From: Aurelia coerulea
Lineage: Eukaryota; Cnidaria; Scyphozoa; Semaeostomeae; Ulmaridae
Direction: 5' to 3'
DNA length: 64,000 nt
NCBI GenBank assembly: GCA_039566865.1
Contig: CM076960.1
Span: 17,838,501-17,902,500, forward strand
The position numbers were made by a program, and so were the translations under genes. Below, one piece after another: positions 26,901 through 36,990 of the stretch; position 1 is the first letter of the stretch, and each line of letters opens with the position of its first letter. The notes beneath the pieces are model-generated. The model had not been told where the DNA came from. It saw only the letters and a program-made list of their open reading frames with translations, and did no database searches.

Positions 26901-29900
26901 TATCCTTATCAACCACATTGCAACAATTCAACTCAAGACTTTCATTGCATACATTGTTATTTCTGTCACTGTTGTTAAATTAACTTTATTTTACTTAATA
27001 GGTTAGCTGAAAATTTTGTGTTCCCATAAAAGTTTAGGTGCAGGCCTAAACGACCAAGATGGTCTCTCTTGATGTTGTCATTGTTGATTATGTCAACGGA
27101 CATCTTCTTTATACCCTGCATTCTTGACTGCAACCAGAATTTTATTTGCTTTAGCATTATCAACTCTCATCATCGGCAGTGACAAGGTGACCGTGCTATT
27201 AGGCAACTCATTCTCAATGTATTCTTTCAGGCTAATGAGTTGGTTGACAATGGCATTTGAATCAGAATTAACAGCATCATTTGTACCGACATGCAAAATT
27301 ACATGAGACGGCTTTTTTCTCAACAGGGGCTTCACATAATCATGCATGTCTTTAACAGTTGAACCAGGGAAATTCCTCACCTTGACATTAGATGGCATTT
27401 TGCGTTCCTCCACTCCATTTAGCATACTGTCCCCAACAATGAGAATAGTTCCAGGCCTCCAGAGACCCTGTTGCTGTGACTGCCCTTTCTGCGAAGGAGG
27501 CAAGTTATCTTTTTGCTGTGGTTGCTGAGACTTGTCAGAGGTGCTTTGACTATTTTGTACCTGTTGTTGCTGCTGCTGTTGGTTCTGTTGCTGTAGAGGT
27601 TGCACACGTTGACTGTACGGTTGTTTGTCATCCAGGTGGGCAGACTGGTTTACTGATTGGCTATTTGCTTTCCCCAGGTTTCCTTTGTTTTCTTTGTTTC
27701 CTTTCTTTCGATTTTGATTTTTTCCTTGTTCTTTTTCTTGCGGTTTTTTCAGAGAATGCATTGCTTCAGCCTTACTTTTTACAAGGTGTTCTTCATATTT
27801 TTCTCTTTTCGCTTTGACGTAGGCTTGCAATTGAGATTCAAAACTTGGTGTTATTTGAGTTTCTTGAGTCTCAGGGGGCTCAGGAGCTGGTTGGTGACTG
27901 CATGTCTCTGGTGAATCCTCCTGGGGACTCAACGTGCAAGTTTCTTGTGCGTTCTCTAGGGGATGTTGTTGACTCCCAAGACTTCCAAGGTTTCAAACCA
28001 TGATGTTTACCCTGGCACAACAACAATTTTTACCCAGAATTGGCACGTTCTTGACTTCATTAGCAGCTTAATTATGTTAAAACAATCGTTTTCTAGAACG
28101 AACGAATCATTAGCCACTTATTGATAGTGATAGTACTCATTATGCAAATAAGTCAACTTTAGAGGATGATGTAACCGGCGGCCTGCACAGAGGCTAGCAT
28201 TCGCAGTATCACCGCAGTTAGAAGGACTACGCTCCTACACAGCTACAGATACTAACGTCACAGGTGAAGTTGAGAGGAAAGGTACAGAATCCCAGCAAAC
28301 AATGGTGCTTTCGGAGACCTCCGTCCCAATATGACAAAAAGTCCTGGGGACGAGGTTGGTTCTGGAGGGTTCTGAATAAGTAATTTTGCGTTATCGTAAA
28401 TCTCACATGACATCTGATTTGAGACAGATGCACCAATAGTTTCATGCACGAACTGAGCAAACGCGAGGAGTAATTACTTTTGATTTTTTTGCGAGGCGAT
28501 TCTCGTTCTTATACAAGGGGCTTGACTTTCTATTGAAGGCGACTTTAGCAGCAACGCTCATCTCTCTGACTGTAGCTAAAAACAGCATCCACGATCATTT
28601 GGGGTTATGAAGAAATCAATATTCAGATATTCTTATGCTTGCTTAGCTCATGACAGACTTTGTAATCATCCAAAAGGATCTTATGTTTTGTTTTGATGGC
28701 GTATACTAGCCAAGACGAATTTTGCTTCGTAAAGTTTTGTTGTTGGCCTTAGTCAAAACAAGAAGATGTTTCGAAATCCTCGCGTCGTTTATAATCTTGA
28801 CATTTATTAAGAAGTTGATGTTGCCAGAATTGTTGCCATAATAACTTTACGGTTTCCTAGGTTTCTTGTGAAAATTACAAACCTTCCGCCACCTCCAATA
28901 CGACATATCAAGCAAAACCTTCGTCCAGCTCAGAGCCGTGGAGCGAGGACTTTTTCTGGACTCTGCTTTTTGTATTAAATGAGCATCAGATAGTTTCACC
29001 ATCAAATTAACTTTTCGTCTTTTTCTTCTAAAGATCATTTGTTCCAAGTCTGGTCGTTGCTATCAATAAGTTTTATCACTCCATGTTCTTTAGCAAGCCT
29101 CAAGAGAAATGCAATATACCATCTAAGGTAAGGAAATTAAAGCTGATCGTTATCATGAACTTAGACTACCCTCACATGAGAAAACTCAGACCGATCTGAG
29201 TTTCAGGTCGGTTTGAAGTTTGCCTGTGTCTGCTAATTTGCCAAAATATTCTCGGATCGGTTTGAGTTCAGCTCACTTGCTCTGCACATGCGCATTTCAC
29301 AAAAAATTTCTTGAATACAAACAAAGCGTGCGTTCCCCTGTCAATCTGAACAATTATGATTGCATTGTTGAAAATTTATCTTGATTGTTTTGATTGCCAA
29401 AGGAACGCAAGGAATGTCACTCACACTTATTTTGAAAATTCATTTCGCCCTGAAATGAAAAAAGTTTCTGCTCACATGAAAATTTCAGGTCGACTTCAAA
29501 ACTCAGACCTACCTGAGAAACCGAAATGAGTTTCAGGTCGATCTGAGTTTCATTTCGCCTGCGTCATGTGAGCACTCCAAGGGCTTCGACCGCAAACCGA
29601 AATGAGCTTCAAACCGATGTGAAACTCAGACCGGTCTGAGTCTGCTCATGTGAGGGTATCCTCTCTGTGTGGATCTGCGTGTCAAATCATTGAATGTGTT
29701 TAGGCTAAATACAACATAGCTAATGGCGATTTTGCACTGAGAATAGTAATCCAATCTTGGTGATCGACGCTTTGGTGGAGGAATCATAGAAATCATCAAC
29801 TGACTTAAGGTGTCCGTAAGGTTGTTTTGATACATTTTAGGGGATGGTGCAGTGGTAGCACGCGTGACTACCAATGGCAAGGTTTATGGCTCGAGTCCCC

Positions 29901-32900
29901 GCTCTGTCGAAGTCGATTTTGCTGCGTAGAGTGAGGAGAGTTGCCAACACTCTGTAATTCCAGGCTAAAGGAATCACGAGGTGTGGTCAAGTCAAATCAA
30001 ATCATCAAATCATAATCATTATTTAAAGTTGGTGTGACAATAGTTGTAGAAAACTAATTAATACCAACTATTTACAATATAATTTACAAAGGTATCTAAG
30101 AATTAATATTTACAAGCTACATAACATAATGGACAGGCTACTTACAAATTTTACAATTACACTGTTCACCCGTCCAGGTTTTGATCTTTCTTTTAAAGAT
30201 TGCAACACATGGAGATGAAGGACCGGGACATTGCTTCGACAAGCTTAGCTTCTCAGTGGACTAAAAACTCCTTTTTTGGATGTGATTGCATTTTTCATTA
30301 ATTTCCCCCATGTGCATCGTTTAATCTAATGTTTTTCTCGTAGGTGCTTCATTTCAACTGCCTTTTCCCGCAGTATGTGTCCGAATGGTGTTTCCCAAGG
30401 TAATTGATCAGATCAGTAACATTCAATCAATGTTTCTATATTTGTTGTCCTCGTTTTTAAGTAGGATTTAAATTCGTAGAATAATCTGAAGATGCGACAA
30501 CATGCTTTATCAAGCTAAGGACCTTCCTATTATGAAGTATCACCCGGTAAAATCCAAAAAATCTCGAATAATCTTGAAACCCTCAAAAATCTTCGCAAAA
30601 TCTAAGAAATCCGAAAGAATATTCTTAAGATCAACAAATCATCAAATATCTCAAAGAATCCCATAAATCTTTCCCAACATATGATAAAAATGGTGCAAAC
30701 AAATATTTTGACATTTCTTTGAAAATCTCTTCGAGATCCTCAAACATGTTGAAAAATTTTGCAAAATCTCAAAAAATCTCAAGATCTCAAAAAAGTCTTC
30801 ACAAACTTTAAAAAAGCTTTGACAGTCGCACAAAACATCTGAAAAGTCTTTGAAAAATCTGAGAGATCTTAAAATCTCAAAATCTCAAATTAGATCATAT
30901 CTGCAGTTCTTTTTGCTCAGTGTCCGTTCTACCAATATTTCTTTGCTTGATAACGGGCTATGCTCGAAAAGTCGTGCTCATTTCAATTCGCATCAAAGTG
31001 CTTATTCTTTACTTTATTTACTTGTTTACCTTTATTAGTCAAGTTACTGCAGTCATTCTCTCAGAAGTTATGTTTTAACTGCGCTTATCTTAAAGGGGCT
31101 GGGTCACGTAAAGTAAACAAACTTATTTCGAAACGACGATCGACGATTTTGCAGTTTTTTATAGGCCATATCACACAGATTTTCCACTATTTTTCTCAAA
31201 ATGAAAGTGCTAATTTGAAGGTGAACTCTTGAACTGCAAAGAGAAACAAACGAAACAGCCATACGTTGTAAGATTGCAAAGATATTAGTGGATTTTTAGT
31301 AGTAACTTTATTGTGGATTAACCCAGCCCCTTTAATATTCTGTTTCTTCGCTGCAGGGAAAAGACTGCACATGTTATTCGAACTCTTAGGGATGAAGTCA
31401 AGAAGCAAAACCTACATGTACACCTTCCAGGTAAAGTTTATTCAGAGCTCTTTTGCACCTGATTAGAATTCTGATTCAGCTGTTTACGCAAAAAAAATTC
31501 TATCGTTCTTTCCCTGAGAATTGTTTAGACTTTAATGATAGACCTTTTAGCTGTTCTGAAAAAGAATCAGAATCGAACGATATTTTGCTACATTTTGTAG
31601 AATTTTCGAATGTGCACAATAATGATAGGAGCTCTAACGCCACTCGATCGAACCTATAACGAAAATGTTGCTCGTTCCAGGCTCTTTTGTAGAATAGCTA
31701 AAAGGTCTGTTGCCAAATCTAAAACGTATCTCAAATTGGATTTCACGTGAACATGTCCGCGAATAGAACAATTGAAGTGTTTCACACTAGTAATTTTGCA
31801 TTATCGCAAATCTCATATGACTAATTTGAGACATTCTTTAATGCGTTGTCTTTTTCTTTGCAGTCGAAGTGCGTTTCGCGAAAGCTGATGATATTTATTT
31901 AAGTCCATGCTACCAAAGAGAGGCTACTTTTATGAACATTCTTATGTTCAGGTGAACCATTTTACTTCAATCTCATTTCATATTTTATAATACCATGCAC
32001 GTATTTTCTTTGTTAAGAAACTCAACTCTCAGATCGCCGAAAGATGAAGAATCTCTAGTACTGGGAAAAACTTATTAAATCAACTATCTATTTTAATCAA
32101 GGAAATCTTTAGCATATTCTTACTTTTATTTTCGCTTGTTCCCTGTATCATATTACTTGGAAGGTACTTCAGTAATGTCTAAACAGTGGAGCATATATAA
32201 GCCTTTGACGAAATAACCTTACAAAACAATAGGCCGTGACACGTGCCGCACAATATTTAGGTAACTGATCTGCCTCAACAAGAAATTCTGATATCTGATA
32301 GCTAGAATTTGACCGCAAGTGGCTTGAGCCACTTCCATATGCTTACGTTCCCGTTAAGAAATACGTGTATATGGACCGGGACTGAGCTAAAGAAGTCTGT
32401 TTGAGAATGTCCGCGAAGAAAACAATTGAAGTGTTTTGCATGAGTAATTTTGCGTTTTCTCAAATCTCACGTGACTTCTGATTTGAGATTGACTCGAGAT
32501 ACTGTCATAAATAAGGGCAGATTTTGTAACAATCATCAGTTGTTTTTGATTGACATGTGATCTTGAAGTAGCATACGCGCAGCCTCAACACACCTCCGGA
32601 AAAGTATACTTTACTTTTCCGGAGGTGTGTTGAGGCTGCGCACAGGCTAATCTTGAAGCGGTTATCGATCATAGGCAACGTGTCATATTTTCGTTCTAGG
32701 CCTTACTACAAAGATGTGCCTGGCAAAGAGAAATACTGGGCAGCATATGAAGCTATTGCAAAGTCAGTTGGAGGAAGACCACATTGGGCAAAGGCATGAA
32801 ATTTCTTTTGTTTGAAAAGAGTTTATTTACTGGCGCTTTTGGCTAAGATTCCCTTTGGGGTGTGCTACACCCTTGCGTAGACTAACCTTTTAAAACTAGA

Positions 32901-33525
32901 TATACCCTTGCCTGGACAAGCTTTGATGAAAATTATACCTTTGCTTTGACTTGACTCAAACACTAAATTACAAAGAAACAATACTCTTGGCTAATAAGTT
33001 AGGCAAGACTGTTAAGAGTATACTCTTGGCTGGTCTAGACCTGAGAAAAATAGATTGTAAAAGAACATACGTTCGATTCTCCTTCAGGTTAGTTCAACTA
33101 TATTTTCATTTCATGAAGGAAAAAATAATGTAACACAGAGAGGACAAATCACAATGTTAGAGGTGGCATCTGCAAACTGTTTTCGCGCGCTTTTTGTGAA
33201 AAACTAGACCAAGACTCTTTTATTCAGTGACTTTTTTTGCAGTGCGATCAATGTGTCAAGATTCGAGGGCACTCCAAAAGGGCGATACCCCTCTACCTTC
33301 GAACATTACGTAGATGCAAGCCAACATACCAACAAGCTTTCTTTGCCAATTTTAACAAATTTTTCCTCTCTTTAGGCACACAGAGTCAGTGCAGAAGAAT
33401 CAAATGTGATGTACCCACAACTAAAGAAGTTCCTTGAAATAAGAAAGAGTTTGGATCCAGAAGGAGTCTTTCTTAATGAGTATTTAGAGCGCCATGTTCT
33501 TGGGACCACGTCCGTTCAAATATAG
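12062..33525 (+). CDS. GULO: L-gulonolactone oxidase, complete, 13 coding exons
   Basis: GULO oxidises L-gulono-1,4-lactone at the ER membrane, the last step of ascorbate synthesis. Exons: 12062-12169, 15350-15475, 16965-17059, 18226-18316, 20838-21023, 22402-22509, 23087-23166, 29034-29127, 30344-30399, 31357-31430, 31864-31951, 32700-32793, 33376-33525. Joined they give 449 aa without a stop (rat 440). Vertebrate landmarks are in order: NWAKTY near residue 13; GFGHSPSD with the FAD-linking His at residue 55; GTHGSG near 126; CSE and QC in exon 5; PREKT bridging exons 9-10; VEVRF and LSPC in exon 11; the family signature GGRPHWAK at 393-400; LDP and FLN near the end. The catalytic and flavin-attachment signatures are intact, so I infer a working enzyme. 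Introns 2 and 12 have GC donors. Intron 7 holds a LINE and a SINE. Confidence 0.95.
13181..14305. mobile_element. CCGGATGCGCCAAAATAAAC foldback, interrupted copy
   Basis: The left end ACCGGATGCGCCAAAATAAA followed by CTATGCACTTTTGACAGGC matches the 37514-38115 element. The right arm (from about 14039, TCTAAATCCCCAAATCACC, to GCCTGCCAAAAGTGCATAGT) is the reverse complement of the left arm but lacks the final ~20 bp. The centre is occupied by the CAAGG-rich MITE and unique sequence. Confidence 0.7.
13460..13762. mobile_element. CCTGTAC/CAAGG-rich MITE, copy 2
   Basis: 303 bp, ends CCTGTACAAAAATACAAGG and CCTTGTATTTTCGTACAGG, flanked by TA on both sides (13458-13459 and 13763-13764). It sits inside the foldback at 13181-14305. 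Confidence 0.88.
15598..16106. mobile_element. TTAA-flanked long foldback (piggyBac-like MITE)
   Basis: Starts AGGTGGTGTGAAGCGAAA and ends CGCTTCACACCACCT, with TTAA on both sides (15594-15597, 16107-16110). The arms pair for more than 200 bp (TGATGCAAATGAATAGCGCA against its reverse complement). TTAA target duplication is typical of piggyBac-type elements. It lies in GULO intron 2. Confidence 0.88.
17132..17665. mobile_element. foldback element, CAGGGTGTCCCAAAAATTG family
   Basis: CAGGGTGTCCCAAAAATTGT with TCAATGTTTGATTAA at the left is answered by TTAATCAAATGTCGAACAAT and TTTTCTGGAAGACCCTT at the right. The internal arms also pair (AGCTGAAACAAGGCGCCCCT against GGGGCGTCTGGTTTCAGC). Right end decayed. 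In GULO intron 3. Confidence 0.7.
18600..19494 (+). mobile_element. LINE 3' end with ORF2 C-terminus and poly(A)-like tail
   Basis: An open frame (98 aa at 18642-18938) encodes the end of a LINE polyprotein: [20 protein letters not shown] (Cys/His motif), then [10 protein letters not shown] and a C-terminal FIHKTGRLG followed by stop. About 540 bp of 3' UTR and a 20-nt A tract (about 19475-19494) follow. Related copies: 4440-5245 and, inverted, 21063-21510. In GULO intron 4. Confidence 0.8.
20296..20335 (+). repeat. duplicated splice-acceptor segment upstream of GULO exon 5
   Basis: About 40 bp here (TTTTCTCTCTAACGCCTTCG continuing TCTTATTTTAG and GTTTTAGA) recur almost unchanged at 20806-20845, where they form the real acceptor and first codons of exon 5. 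The copy here is a decoy acceptor that would open 24 codons before a stop. Confidence 0.75.
20461..20690. repeat. polypyrimidine (CTTT/CCTT) low-complexity tract
   Basis: About 230 nt almost free of purines on the plus strand, made of TTCTTTCC-type repeats, in GULO intron 4 between the decoy and real acceptors of exon 5. The open frames across it on both strands reflect composition, not coding. Confidence 0.85.
21063..21510 (-). mobile_element. LINE 3' UTR fragment, inverted
   Basis: Read on the minus strand it contains TGTTTCACATTGGATG, GTTGTTTCCTCGGCCGGGGT and CTAATGTGAAACTAG blocks that match the 3' UTRs at 4890-5240 and 19130-19480. It starts about 40 nt after GULO exon 5. Confidence 0.65.
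22577..22630. repeat. (AATC)n microsatellite
   Basis: About eleven tandem AATC units in GULO intron 6, ending in an imperfect AATAAATC unit. Confidence 0.95.
23268..23418. mobile_element. short foldback sharing a core with the 36991-37141 element
   Basis: GATTACGCTAAGGATGGCGT at the left is paired by the reverse complement ending CGTCATCTTTAGCATAATTATC. The arms continue with GAGGAACGTTACCAAGATGCATT and AATGCATCCTGGTAAAAGG. The GATGCATTGCGTTCTTTGAT core is shared with 37033-37063. In GULO intron 7. Confidence 0.7.
24130..27998 (-). mobile_element. CR1/L2-type LINE, internally deleted and frameshifted
   Basis: Minus-strand non-LTR retrotransposon in GULO intron 7. ORF1 (27932-27093) has a Gln-rich region, then an SGNH-esterase-like domain: ILIVGDS, HVGTND and, after a -1 frameshift near 27105, GLHLN with the block V His (26975-27163). 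ORF2 is split. The APE-type endonuclease (26931-25858) has [29 protein letters not shown] and GLSDHY. The reverse transcriptase (25870-24428, 480 aa) has [35 protein letters not shown] and the YADD active site. The segment normally joining them is missing and the junction is out of frame. An ATTC-repeat tail (24137-24156) marks the 3' end; the 5' end lacks an ORF1 start. Not autonomous. Confidence 0.92.
29169..29656. mobile_element. TA-flanked foldback with CCCTCACATGAG ends
   Basis: CCCTCACATGAG at the left and CTCATGTGAGGG at the right, each flanked by TA (29167-29168, 29657-29658). Subterminal ACTCAGACCGATCTGAG and GACCGGTCTGAG palindromes repeat along both arms. 488 bp, 40 nt after GULO exon 8. 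Confidence 0.88.
29657..29792 (-). repeat. diverged copy of the PLEKHF 3'-exon segment (empty MITE site)
   Basis: Similar to 37470-37513 joined directly to 38116-38200: TCCTCTCTGTGTGG, then CTGCG-GTCAAATCAT, then ACATAGCTAA-GGCGATTTTGCAC and AGAATAGTAATCCAA. The 602-bp foldback that separates the two parts at 37514-38115 is absent here, so this copy shows the pre-insertion sequence with a single TA (29717-29718). It lacks 14 nt within the region. Whether it is a gene fragment or a member of a dispersed repeat cannot be told from this window. Confidence 0.75.
29840..30020 (+). mobile_element. tRNA-derived SINE
   Basis: Begins with a tRNA-like head: A box TGGTGCAGTGG (29845-29855) and, 32 nt later, B box GGCTCGAGTCC (29888-29898), the internal RNA polymerase III promoter layout. 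An unrelated body of about 90 nt and a TCAAATCAAATCATC-type 3' tail follow. A functional tRNA is unlikely because the stems pair poorly and there is no clear acceptor end. Confidence 0.75.
31094..31331. mobile_element. TTAA-flanked MITE, AGGGGCTGGGT ends
   Basis: Starts AGGGGCTGGGTCACG and ends ACCCAGCCCCT, with TTAA on both sides (31090-31093, 31332-31335). 238 bp. It ends 25 nt before GULO exon 10. Confidence 0.85.
31540..31708. mobile_element. AGACCTTTTAGCTATTCT-family MITE, copy 1
   Basis: AGACCTTTTAGCTGTTCT at the left, AGAATAGCTAAAAGGTCT at the right; the interior shares GAATCGAACGATATTTTGC and GAATTTTCGAATGTGCACAA with the copies at 36537-36715 (inverted), 55676-55855 and 55859-56039. 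In GULO intron 10. Confidence 0.8.
32577..32641. repeat. perfect 30-bp-stem hairpin upstream of GULO exon 12
   Basis: The left arm 32577-32606 (starts GCGCAGCCTCAACACACCTC) is exactly complementary to the right arm 32612-32641, with a 5-nt loop TACTT. ATCTTGAAG occurs directly on each side (32560-32568, 32650-32658), as expected for a recent insertion or a repair event. No coding. Confidence 0.9.
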
Positions 33526-33611
33526 AGAAGAAACGGTTATTTAGTTCGCTGTTTTTTAAAACGCTAACTACTGGATGAGTAAGGATTTTGGCTAATTTTG
33601 ATGGAACTGAA

Positions 33612-33617
33612 AATAAA
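33612..33617 (+). promoter_or_regulatory. candidate GULO polyadenylation signal
   Basis: AATAAA lies 87 nt after the GULO stop codon, in AT-rich sequence; the position fits a short 3' UTR. Confidence 0.6.
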
Positions 33618-35260
33618 GTATTTACGTTTTGATTTTCTGAAAATTGACACGAGAACGATCGTGTAGCAGGAGTAGTGGTGTTAGTTATTATACACAGCCA
33701 AAATCACATTCTGATTAACACTAAACGAATAATTGAATAATCGAATAATGAAAAGCTGCAAAAGCCCCCTTTTTTAAACGACGATCTTGACAAACTATAT
33801 AATATTGGTGGTTAATTCTTTTCTGAACAGGTTGATAATGGAAAGTTACATGGTTGTTGAAATTAGGCCAAGATGGAGAGTTGTTTGTGCTCATTCTTTT
33901 TGTATCCTTGGGTACTTGCATTCCTGCGTGAAGTTCTCTGGCTGTGTATGAAATTAGGCCAAGATGGAGAGTTGTTTGTGTTCATCCTTTTTATACCCTA
34001 GGGTACTTGCTTTCCTGCGTGGAACGTGAAGAGTGCGGAAAAAGTTTTTTGAACTCACTGGGGAATACATTTATTGAAAAAGTTAGAAAAATTCCTTCAG
34101 AAACAAAGATAAATTCGTATCTTTTGTAAGGTTGTAGAACAGAGAAGTTTCTCCTGCAAATTTCAGGAAATAATCCCCTTCAGAGAGAATCTAGCTATCA
34201 TAAACAATGCTTTAGACTCCACCAATCCAAATCTGTCTTTCTTCTTTGGGACATCCCATATAACCCCCATACCATACAGTTTAGTCCCTCAAATAGTAAG
34301 TAGCAACATTTATTTATTGTATTTCAATGTGTTTCAAAAGTCTTGGTGCATGCAAAACTCTCGCGATGAATTGATCCGAAATTTCTCGCAAGACATTTAC
34401 ATACACAGTTTCCTTGAGGCAAAGACCTTTCCTGCATCTGCAGCAACTATCCGATACCTTTTTGGCGAAGTTTGGTTCTTTTGAAATGTACAGCCAGTTT
34501 TCAAAACAAGAAACTCGTTTACAGGAAACTATTACTTGGATGACGGAAAATGTAAGAAACTCTAGTACCATGATGGAGAAGTGCTAAAGAAACTGCTAAA
34601 CGCCATCTTCAAAGATATGATGGCAAAGATGCCCTTGAATCCTTGTTATAGAATATTACTGACTGCAAATTAATGTTCTGAGCCCAATAAACTCCTTCCT
34701 TGCCAAATGTTGTTTAATATCCCAAGAAACATAACCGTCGCAGTGGTAAAAACTTTCATTCATGCACACATAAAATGAGAAACAAATAGAGAAACTCCTA
34801 GGTAATAGAATGTGGAAATTTTCATGTTAAGAATTAGGAAATTTTTTGTACTATCTATAGGCTGAACGAAGTTTATAAGAAAAAAACGCGAAATGTGCGA
34901 TGCAAAATTGAAGTGCCAAGACTTCTGAAACAGATCGAAGAAGTTGCTTCATGGTAGAATAGAATTTAAAAGGCTTAATTATATTGGGATTAAAGGTAAA
35001 GCTTTTCGAAATTCAAGTAGTTATTTTGAATTTCTGCTTAAATAAGAACATTAAATTGTTAGATTTCTAGTCTTCTTAATTTTTTTATTTATTCAGCATT
35101 TATAATCATTATTTTATATCGTATTTATTCTAGCTGATTAAATTAGCAAATTGTTTATCCTCGAATGTTTATTTATCCACTTTAAGAAATGTCCTCATCT
35201 CCCATAAGCTTTTGAGTTTATTTTCTAATTCTGCGCTATCTCTTTCTCACTCTTTCCCAA

Positions 35261-35855
35261 CAAGGGCAGATTTTGTAATACAATAGCATGAATTGCTTTA
35301 GTTGACACCTCAATTCAAAGCGATTAGCGATTGCAGACAAAGGAAATTCTCTCAACCAGTATTTCAAAACAAACAAAGCCGCAAAAGTTTCTTTGAAACC
35401 CAGGTAGCTAGCTCGCTCGTTGTGCATTCCAGACATTATTTCTCAGGGCAAACATGAGCATAGATCGAAAGAAGAAGGATGCATCTACACATCTGCCGCG
35501 GGCATTTTATTTCTTTGGTCCAGAAGCTGAGCAGTAAATGTTTTGATAACACCCAAAAAAATAAGAGAATTGAATCGCCTCCTAAACGGCTTTTGAACCA
35601 AACAAATAAAATGCCCGCGGCAGATGTGTAGATGCATCCTTCTTCTTTCGATCTATGCTCATGCTTGCCCTTAAAAATGATTTCTGGAATGCACAGCGAG
35701 CGAGCTAGCTACCTGGGTTTCAGAGAAATTTGTGCGGCTTTGTTTGTTTTGAATTACTGGTTGAGAGAATTTCCTTTGTCTGTGATCGCTAATCGCTTTG
35801 AATTGAGGTGGCAACAAAAGTAACTCGTGCTATTGTATTACAAAATCTGCCCTTG
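35261..35855. mobile_element. 595-bp near-perfect foldback element
   Basis: Arms of about 250 bp are inverted copies: CAAGGGCAGATTTTGTAATA at the left and the complement ending ATCTGCCCTTG at the right, with TAGCTAGCTCGCTCG and CATCTACACATCTGCCGCGG in both. Only about 70 bp at the centre is unpaired. No transposase. Confidence 0.9.
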
Positions 35856-36536
35856 TTCTCTTTCCCATAAACATGTTTCAGTTGATTTCCATCAGTACCT
35901 ACCTTCTCCTTGTCCTACTACAGACTTGGACTTATGATGATGGAGATATTTTAACCGGCATTCAAACTTGTACACACAAGCATCCGGAGAGTAGATTTCT
36001 TGAAAAAAATTCGGGAAATATCAATCAGTTTTTTGTCCTGGTTGCGTTTAATGAAGGTAGGTAAAATTTAGAAAATCTTCACAGGTTTCTTTTGTCTTCT
36101 TCGCTCGTTCGTCGTCTGATTGGTGTGTGAAAATGAGGCTTTGGCGGTTTCGGCCATGGGCCACGAGCATTCGGCTATGAACGACAAATGATTCATATGC
36201 TTGGACAGTGTAAAAAACACGGACGCTTTGACTAAACATTTCATTTTCACTTTAGATTGAAGAATACAAGGGAAACAAAATTCTCATTGTAGTTGCTCAA
36301 AAGCTTTATTAAAAATCAAACAGCTACAAACTATTCAAAGATTACTTGTGCGACAGGCAGCTCATACAAATGAACATTTGCTGATGTTGAAAACTGATGA
36401 GTGTGATCCTTGGTTAGGGCCCATTGCTAACCAAGACCCTTTGCGGCGCTTAAGTCGACTTTCGTGTTACCTCCTTGTTTTTCTTTTCATTCGGCCCACA
36501 AAGGATCATGGTTGACAATGGGTCTTTTGATACAAT

Positions 36537-36715
36537 AGACCTTTCAGCTATTCTCCAAAAGAGCCTGGATCGAGCGTTATTTCTTATACATTTTCAAACG
36601 CAAAATTCGATCTAGTGGCGTTAGAGCTTCTATCACTATTGTGCACATTCGAAAATTCAACAAATGTAGCAATATATCGTTCGATTCTGATTCTTTTCAG
36701 AATAGCTGAAAGGTC
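36537..36715. mobile_element. AGACCTTTTAGCTATTCT-family MITE, copy 2
   Basis: AGACCTTTCAGCTATTCT at the left and AGAATAGCTGAAAGGTCT at the right, with TA-like flanks. The interior is inverted relative to copy 1 (TTGTGCACATTCGAAAATTC). Confidence 0.8.
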
Positions 36716-36990
36716 TAGACTGATGACATTCGTCCTCGTTTCGTTTTGCTCAACTGAATTGAATTGTTATTTACTGTTATAGCCATTCCGCTAAAACTAA
36801 AACTTCGTTGAAGCGGAATATGGGTATTGTGGGGGGGGGGGGGGTATCGTTTGGGGGAATGAAGCGAAAACAAGGACTCATGCTAAACGGATAATATTAA
36901 CATTTGCAAACATTATCTAGCTCAGGGTAAAAAATACTTGCATTTGTCCAGGCAATATTCTGCAAATTAATTATCAAATGGGAAGAGAAT

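Noticed and set aside
29840..29912. Functional tRNA gene
   Set aside because: A and B boxes are present, but the acceptor and anticodon stems do not pair convincingly and the unit continues into a SINE body with an AAATC tail.
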